A stretch of DNA of 58,547 bases, taken from contig DLIO01000041.1 in the NCBI GenBank assembly GCA_002483765.1, positions 1 through 58,547 on the forward strand, read 5' to 3'. Within the stretch, counting starts at the first letter, position 1; the number at the start of each line of letters is the position of its first letter. The translations under genes were made by a program, and so were the position numbers. Source of the DNA: Lentisphaeria bacterium UBA7640 (GTDB lineage: Bacteria > Verrucomicrobiota > Lentisphaeria > Victivallales > Victivallaceae). Of this stretch, positions 53,825 through 58,547 are shown piece by piece. Under the pieces are notes generated by a model. That model was not told the origin of the DNA. It saw only the letters and a list, made by a program, of their open reading frames with translations, and ran no database searches.

Positions 53825-54790
53825 ATGAAGAAAATTGATTTTCCCGTAAAAAGTATTATGGCGATGAAATGTGTTAAAACGAGTATTATGGTAGGAATAC
53901 TCTTTAGTACGACGTTTTTAAATGGACAATCAAAAGAAAAGGATGAAATTGGATTAACTTTTGAGGCTGTAAAATTAATTGAAGCCAATAATGATGATGA
54001 AATGATATTTTTTCTTATTAATAATCGTACAACAAGTTTCAAAACAACATATTTTAACAGTGATAAGAATATGATTATCGCAGGAAATACTCCTAATGAT
54101 AATATTTCATTAGGAGTATTTAAAGACCCTCCTCTAATTGTAGAATCTGCGCCTTACTCTAAAAACATTTGGAGTAACATTATTTTTAAAAATAATAGAA
54201 GAATTCAACGATTCAGAAATGAATTTGTGAATATTGGATGGTACTGTGGCGAAATTGGCAAGAAAACGCATGGAAATGTTATTTTTTATATGTGGGGGGC
54301 TGAATTGCATAATGAAAAAAATCCGGTACCTGATTTTCGCAGTCAATATGATCAAAAGGATGCGTTGAATTTCAAAATAGCCAAATTGCTGGATGGTAAA
54401 TGCCTGAGTTTTGCTTTTATCGCCAGCAACAATACCTCAACGGCCGCGACATTGCCAGGATTTCATAGTAGCAGTAATCGCTTAAAGGTAAAATTTCCGG
54501 ACGGGAAAACGTTTGTCTATCAACCCAGTGCGACCGCAAAAGATTTGACGTTGTCTCCCGGCAAAAGCGAATTTGTTAAATTCGACTTGGAGGATTTGTT
54601 ATCCCAAACTAAAGAGTTTTCGATGGATAATTTCAATTACGGCATATCGGAATTGATCTGGGAAATCGAATTGCCGGATAAAACCGTTGTAACCAGACAG
54701 TTCAAGTTATTGAAGACTAAAAATCCTTTACCTCCGGAAGCCAAAACCGGCAAGGGTTATATAATGGATATTAACACGCCGTTACAATAA
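53825..54790 (+). CDS. Exported protein of unknown function
   Basis: Not recognised. The 321-residue product has a hydrophobic segment within residues 14-33 (MKCVKTSIMVGILFSTTFLNG) that reads as a signal peptide; the real start may therefore be the ATG at 53864 instead of 53825, but neither has a strong ribosome site. The body is beta-rich with many Asn and Lys. It is 21 nt downstream of the metzincin-like gene and 28 nt upstream of the next, so probably one operon of secreted proteins. AT-rich codon use. Confidence 0.7.
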   Translation: MKKIDFPVKSIMAMKCVKTSIMVGILFSTTFLNGQSKEKDEIGLTFEAVKLIEANNDDEMIFFLINNRTTSFKTTYFNSDKNMIIAGNTPNDNISLGVFKDPPLIVESAPYSKNIWSNIIFKNNRRIQRFRNEFVNIGWYCGEIGKKTHGNVIFYMWGAELHNEKNPVPDFRSQYDQKDALNFKIAKLLDGKCLSFAFIASNNTSTAATLPGFHSSSNRLKVKFPDGKTFVYQPSATAKDLTLSPGKSEFVKFDLEDLLSQTKEFSMDNFNYGISELIWEIELPDKTVVTRQFKLLKTKNPLPPEAKTGKGYIMDINTPLQ

Positions 54791-54818
54791 ATGCTATCCG
54801 TGAGTAGAGGATAAGACT

Positions 54819-55787
54819 ATGATAAAGAAGTTATTGCTTATTGTTTTGGGAATGGTATTTGGGGAAATAACTATATTGGCTCAATCAGATGAAGAAGTCA
54901 AAAAGGGGATGATGGTCAGGCAGGAAGCACAATACAAAAGAGTTCTTGAAAGCCAAAATGCAACAAATATCTCAAGCAAAATGAATATTTCCGGGATAAT
55001 AATAGATGATAATGGTAATCCACTTAATGATGTTGAATTGGAGTTTAATTTTTCTCGCGCCAAAGGCTGGGAATCGGAAAGCTTGAATAAAAAGGTTGTC
55101 AGTAAAAGCCGTTTCTCTTTTACTCAATCAGGGTATACAGGAGTAACCGTTTATTTTCGTAAAAAGGGATATTTCTCTGAAACAAGATTTTACGGAACTT
55201 ATCAAGCCTCGAAATATTTAAAAAACAAAACCTATACTCAAACAGATGAAAAAATTGTATTACGGGAAAAAGGTAAGTTCGCGAAAATTGACATATTTGA
55301 TAAAAAATTGAAGTATTCTTTTTCAAAAAAAACTAAAGGCATATGTGATGTGTCAAATTTATCATATGAAACTTTTCCTATAGATAAAAAGATAGATTGC
55401 TCTAAATATATCTATCTTGATTTTGAACGAAATCAGGATGGGGAAATTATCATGACCCAAAATCATTTAGGGCATTTGATTCCAAAAGGTCCTATTGTAA
55501 GATATTTTTCCAAAGATAGCAACGATGGCTTTATACTTGTTGAACCCCCAAAAGATATTACTTATCTTACAACAGCGCCAGATACCGCTTATAACATAAA
55601 AGAAATAAAAATTCCATATGGGATTGATCGTATTTATTTTTATTATAGAAACGGAAAAAGCTATGGCAAAGGCTTTGTCGGCTATGCTAATTCAGCATTT
55701 CAAGAAAGTAGAGTAACATTATATCTCATGCAAAATAACGAAAATGATCCTAATGAAAAGTACAACTTGCGTTCTGACGAACGTTGA
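54819..55787 (+). CDS. Exported protein with carboxypeptidase-regulatory-like domain
   Basis: The 322-residue product has a signal peptide (MIKKLLLIVLGMVFGEITILA) and then, about residues 52-140, ISGIIIDDNGNPLNDVELEF ... VTVYFRKKGY, the pattern of CarboxypepD_reg-like beta-sandwich domains. The rest is not recognised. AGAGGAT precedes the ATG. Same AT-rich island and same strand as its neighbours; likely anchored or secreted adhesin-like role, not established. Confidence 0.68.
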   Translation: MIKKLLLIVLGMVFGEITILAQSDEEVKKGMMVRQEAQYKRVLESQNATNISSKMNISGIIIDDNGNPLNDVELEFNFSRAKGWESESLNKKVVSKSRFSFTQSGYTGVTVYFRKKGYFSETRFYGTYQASKYLKNKTYTQTDEKIVLREKGKFAKIDIFDKKLKYSFSKKTKGICDVSNLSYETFPIDKKIDCSKYIYLDFERNQDGEIIMTQNHLGHLIPKGPIVRYFSKDSNDGFILVEPPKDITYLTTAPDTAYNIKEIKIPYGIDRIYFYYRNGKSYGKGFVGYANSAFQESRVTLYLMQNNENDPNEKYNLRSDER

Positions 55788-55888
55788 ATTATTACCAGAT
55801 TAAAGTCGTATTTTGTTTAGAAACGCATATTTACGATTAGGGTATTTGACCGGTAGGCCTAACTGACCTTGAAAAAGCTGACGTTTGA

Positions 55889-56422
55889 ACCTTTATTTAT
55901 TATTTTCTCAAAAACCCAAAAAGGAACAAATGTCATGGAGCAACCGGAAGTATTTCACAACAGACAGTAAATTCTGTAAATGCAAGCTATTATACTCCTG
56001 TCATTTACAACTGGGCGTTGGAGACCTTAGTAGGAATAACTATCAATAATAGTAATAGTTACTGGACGACGGCAGACCTGATAGCAATAAAAAGTATGCC
56101 AGCCTATTCATCCCCTCCATCAGATGTTGTATATGTATTTATCATGGATAAACCTTTTACCGATACAGGCGTTGGGGGATTGGTTTATAACAAGAGCCGC
56201 CATATATTTATTTTTAACGGAAGCCCATCTGCACGATTACTAGCGCACGAGTTAGGACATACATTGGGATTAGATGATGAATACACATATACTGGACCAA
56301 CAACGCCAGGGACATCTGGCACTTTCACTCCAGGTCCAGATAGAGACAATCTAATGAATGCATCGTCTACCGGAGGCAGTAAATTTAGACAACCGCAATG
56401 GACGAAATCAACGTTTCGGTAA
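55889..56422 (+). pseudogene. Metallopeptidase fragment with HELGH motif
   Basis: An open frame from 55889, with no usable start (GATGSISQQTVNSVNASYYTPV reads like genuine coding before the first TTG at 56018), carries HELGHTLGLDDEY, an HExxHxxGxxD zinc site, and NLMNASS as a Met-turn. That is the core of a small metzincin, but the signal peptide and N-terminal strands are missing. An ATG with AAGGA at 55930 is in a different frame, so a frameshift or 5' deletion is likely. The functional part after residue 1 of the 134-residue piece is short for a peptidase. Confidence 0.6.
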
Positions 56423-56443
56423 TGTAAGAAAAAAGGATAAAAA

Positions 56444-57463
56444 ATGAAAATATTATTTGCAATACTTCTGCTATTGAGTCATTTCACCTATGTGGCACAC
56501 TCAAAAGAATTAAGCGCTGAAGAAAATCTTAAAATTGAGAATATTCGTAATGGCTACAAAGCATTGTTGGTATATAAAAAAAATAACCCAAATATGACTA
56601 AGTCTTCACTCGTAGAATTACCGTTGCAGGAGTTTATTAAATTTTGTTTTACAAAGCATGATAATATTGATATTGAACTATTTCAATATTTGTTTAGTGA
56701 ATTAAACAAAATTGATTCAAGTGGCAATCTGGCATGTGATTTGGGATATCAACTAATGCAGTATTGCCGCGAGCATACTATTCCACCTGTTGAGAAAAAA
56801 AAGATACTTGGATTTCTGCTTAATAATTTCTTTTTATTAGAAGAAAACAATATGGATGTAATGATATTAAAAACATTTCCTGAAAAAGAGAATTATGATA
56901 TTGCGACTCAGAATATTATAAAGAAAAAGATTCTTGGGGCAAAGAAAATAAGAAGGGGAAGTTCATTATTGTTTATTGATGTTGCCGGACTAATTAAAGA
57001 CCGTGATATTGTGTCATTTTTGACAACTGAAAGTAAAAAATGCAACAAATGGGAAGACAATGAAACGCCATGGTTTGCATTGCTTTTGCTTGCAAGAAAC
57101 GGAAACGATGATGCGATAGAAAGGGTGCTTAATATCTCTAAAATAGTCATCCCGTCATTTGAGAGAAAAAAACAGATATTCTATATGCCTGCAGAGTTAT
57201 CAATGGTACATGATAGAAGAATAGCAGATTTTTTGATTGAGCTTGTAAATTCGGATGAAAGTATGCCCTCTCCAGGCGATCCTGGCAAATTAAATGCAGT
57301 AGCGGCAATTGCGCTTAACTCTTTGATCGTTAATTTTCCAAATCTTGACTATAATCAATTTAATAATTCCAAAGAAATAGAATTATGTAAGAAAAGGATA
57401 TTAAACAATAAAGACTATAAATTAAAGATGGACAGAACAATTCCGCAAATAATCTTAAGATAA
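56444..57463 (+). CDS. Exported helical protein of unknown function
   Basis: The 339-residue product has a signal peptide (MKILFAILLLLSHFTYVAHS) and an alpha-helical body with a HEAT-like rhythm (repeated L..LL...D patterns, VHDRRIADFLIELV). It resembles in overall plan, though not clearly in sequence, the exported helical protein at 528-1451. AAGGAT precedes the ATG. Last gene of the AT-rich island. No partner or function can be named. Confidence 0.7.
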   Translation: MKILFAILLLLSHFTYVAHSKELSAEENLKIENIRNGYKALLVYKKNNPNMTKSSLVELPLQEFIKFCFTKHDNIDIELFQYLFSELNKIDSSGNLACDLGYQLMQYCREHTIPPVEKKKILGFLLNNFFLLEENNMDVMILKTFPEKENYDIATQNIIKKKILGAKKIRRGSSLLFIDVAGLIKDRDIVSFLTTESKKCNKWEDNETPWFALLLLARNGNDDAIERVLNISKIVIPSFERKKQIFYMPAELSMVHDRRIADFLIELVNSDESMPSPGDPGKLNAVAAIALNSLIVNFPNLDYNQFNNSKEIELCKKRILNNKDYKLKMDRTIPQIILR

Positions 57464-57490
57464 AAGATCTATTGACAAAATAATATATTG

Positions 57491-57540
57491 ATGTACGAAG
57501 TAATCTTCCATAGTGGTGTAATAGGATTTTTAATTTGGCG
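57491..57540 (+). pseudogene. 5' stub of an ExbB/TolQ-like gene
   Basis: The frame reads MYEVIFHSGVIGFLIW and then becomes unlike any ExbB. It resembles the start of the next gene (MSDVVFKSGIVGFLIW) at protein level but is AT-rich and diverged in DNA. From 57540 a different frame, VAETADIITGFAVPTGIGN, ends at 57601 like the tail of another gene. So a break lies near 57540 where the AT-rich island joins the rest. Confidence 0.6.
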
Positions 57541-57631
57541 TTGCGGAAACGGCGGATATTATCACCGGATTTGCCGTTCCGACTGGAATTGGGAATTGAA
57601 TGATTGGACAAACCTTGAGGACATTTGAATC

Positions 57632-57955
57632 ATGATGTCCGATGTGGTGTTTAAAAGCGGGATCGTGGGCTTTCTGATCTGGTTGTTGCTATTTGCCGTC
57701 AGCACGGCGGGATTGGCGATAGCGATTCGTTGTGGCTGGATTCTGCGCAAAAGATGGTTTGTCAATGCCGGATCGCATGGAGAAATAATTCCGTTGCTCA
57801 AGCGTGGGGCTTGGCAGGGAGCGTTGCGAGGCCGTCACGGCATGATGAACCTCCGACAGTCTTTTGCGGTCACCACCGAAAGCCGGGGCAATAGTTTTCC
57901 GCAGATGTCGCTTCAATATAGAAACTGCATTCCAATAAACCTGAGACGATACTGA
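57632..57955 (+). pseudogene. Truncated ExbB/TolQ/MotA-like channel protein
   Basis: The 107-residue frame begins MMSDVVFKSGIVGFLIWLLLFAVSTAGLAIAI, the first membrane helix of the MotA/TolQ/ExbB proton-channel family, then KRWFVNAGSHGEIIPLLKRGAWQGAL, also typical. After about residue 72 it stops resembling the family and it lacks the two further membrane helices; full proteins have 200 or more residues. GAGGA lies 10 nt before the ATG. Probably a 3'-deleted or frameshifted gene; the palindrome at 57981 follows. Confidence 0.6.
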
Positions 57956-57980
57956 CCAAGGCAGTTGTAAACGTATTTTT

Positions 57981-58015
57981 AAACTTTGCGCGCGCATTAT
58001 GCGCGCGTGAAGTTT
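57981..58015 (+). repeat. GC-rich palindrome, copy 9
   Basis: AAACTTTGCGCGCGC and GCGCGCGTGAAGTTT around ATTAT, 25 nt after the truncated ExbB-like frame. Two wobbles (T-G and G-T) pair in plus-strand RNA only, the same positions as in copy 5. Confidence 0.92.
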
Positions 58016-58058
58016 AGAGTATGAAGTTACAGCGATTGTTCATTGCATATAAAATAAT

Positions 58059-58086
58059 TTGACAAACTGAATTTTCCAGTTATATT
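58059..58086 (+). promoter_or_regulatory. Strong sigma-70-type promoter
   Basis: TTGACA (58059-58064, perfect), 16-nt spacer, TATATT (58081-58086), about 50 nt before the GTG of the TPR protein gene. Confidence 0.7.
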
Positions 58087-58140
58087 GGCAACCTGCCACA
58101 GAATGATTCGATCCGGGTTGTGTGGAAAGTAGAGGTAGTG

Positions 58141-58547
58141 GTGCGTTACAATTTAAAACCGTTTTTTGTTTTTGCGTACTTTGCGTTCAGCATCTTTCTG
58201 CACGCGGAATCCGACTTGGATAAGGCGGTAGAATTGCGCAAAGCGGAAAATTATTCCAAAGCTGAACGACTGTTAAACAAATATGCGTCTCCGGCTAATT
58301 TCGAGAGTTTGAAATCCCCTGAAAAGATTGAATTCATGCGCGGTCTGCTGGAATTGGCGCATATCCGGGCATTGAAGGATGATGTGTCCGGCGCACTTGC
58401 CTTGCTCAATTGGGCGGAAGGGCGCAAAGACCCGTATCAGCGCGCGATCGCCTGTGTCAAATATGCCGAAATCCTCTTGGATCTCGGAGAATTCGAGCGG
58501 GCACAAGGCTACCTCAAAAACGCCGATGAAATTATCTCTAAGCGTGC
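58141..58547 (+). CDS. Exported TPR-repeat protein, 3' end outside window
   Basis: An open frame that runs off the right edge. From the GTG at 58141 (AGAGG five bases upstream; a GTG directly before it is also possible) it reads RYNLKPFFVFAYFAFSIFLHA, a signal peptide, then helical pairs LDKAVELRKAENYSKAERLLNKY and later YAEILLDLGEFERAQGYLKNA, typical tetratricopeptide spacing. Being next to a truncated ExbB-like gene, it may belong to an ExbB/TolQ-linked envelope operon, where TPR proteins such as YbgF-like or TPR partner proteins occur. 135 codons visible. Confidence 0.75.
   Translation, partial: MRYNLKPFFVFAYFAFSIFLHAESDLDKAVELRKAENYSKAERLLNKYASPANFESLKSPEKIEFMRGLLELAHIRALKDDVSGALALLNWAEGRKDPYQRAIACVKYAEILLDLGEFERAQGYLKNADEIISKR

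Noticed and set aside
57689..57997. A 102-codon minus-strand frame over the truncated ExbB-like gene
   Set aside because: It is antisense to a recognisable membrane-protein start, has no ribosome site, domain or membrane logic, and runs into the palindrome. Treated as a shadow.
58273..58506. Minus-strand frame at the right end
   Set aside because: It is antisense to the TPR protein frame, which has a signal peptide, TPR spacing, a ribosome site and a strong promoter.

Overview
The window reads as a chromosome segment of a Gram-negative, strictly or facultatively anaerobic bacterium. LPS genes (lpxA, lptD, hldD, dTDP-rhamnose genes) show an outer membrane. A two-subunit 2-oxoacid:acceptor oxidoreductase, a CxPxR sulfatase, an enolase-superfamily enzyme with an IclR regulator, CACGAA-type intergenic repeats and a short AlaRS together suggest the Planctomycetes-Verrucomicrobia-Lentisphaerae group, most likely Lentisphaerota. 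That placement is inference from gene content; no rRNA is present.

Layout. 1-3760 is an accessory patch: on the minus strand a Fic enzyme and an exported helical protein, with remnants of further copies of both on either side, plus a small membrane protein. 4141-9919 is a fatty-acid block (KAS, lipA, fabD, fabG, acpP, fabF). 10008-16427 is an envelope and nucleotide-signalling block (LysM lipoprotein, PgpH-like 7TM-HD protein, ybeY, CorC-like, cardiolipin synthase). 16561-20341 is a catabolic block (enolase-superfamily enzyme, IclR regulator, sulfatase). 20601-24332 holds a redoxin, tpx and korAB. 24423-26247 (minus) holds ispE and a Gfo/Idh/MocA oxidoreductase. 26423-31567 holds pyrH, lpxA, a NahK-like sugar kinase, pyrF and a secreted beta-helix protein. 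31591-34819 is a tight bioF-bioG-bioC-bioD run. 34911-43970 holds a compact alaS, a STAS protein, a long alcohol-dehydrogenase-like protein, lptD, hldD and rsmB. 44117-44474 is tmRNA. 44846-49691 holds rfbD/rfbC (minus), a glucuronokinase-like GHMP kinase coupled to galU, and metY-like OAH sulfhydrylase.

From about 51,088 to 57,540 lies an AT-rich island of secreted proteins of unknown role, two with metzincin-like HExxH motifs. Both ends look broken: a LacI-type sensor domain without its DNA-binding part and a secreted protein without a signal peptide sit head to head at the left junction, and a stub of one ExbB-like gene abuts a second truncated ExbB-like gene at the right. A TPR protein with a strong promoter runs off the right end.

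The most striking non-coding signal is a family of nine GC-rich palindromes (stem of alternating CG, AT-rich 5-nt loop), all lying beyond gene 3' ends. In six copies the stem has G-U wobbles that pair only in RNA of the plus strand, the strand of the upstream gene, so the element probably acts as an RNA hairpin (3'-end formation or mRNA protection). One copy supplies the last codons and stop of lipA.
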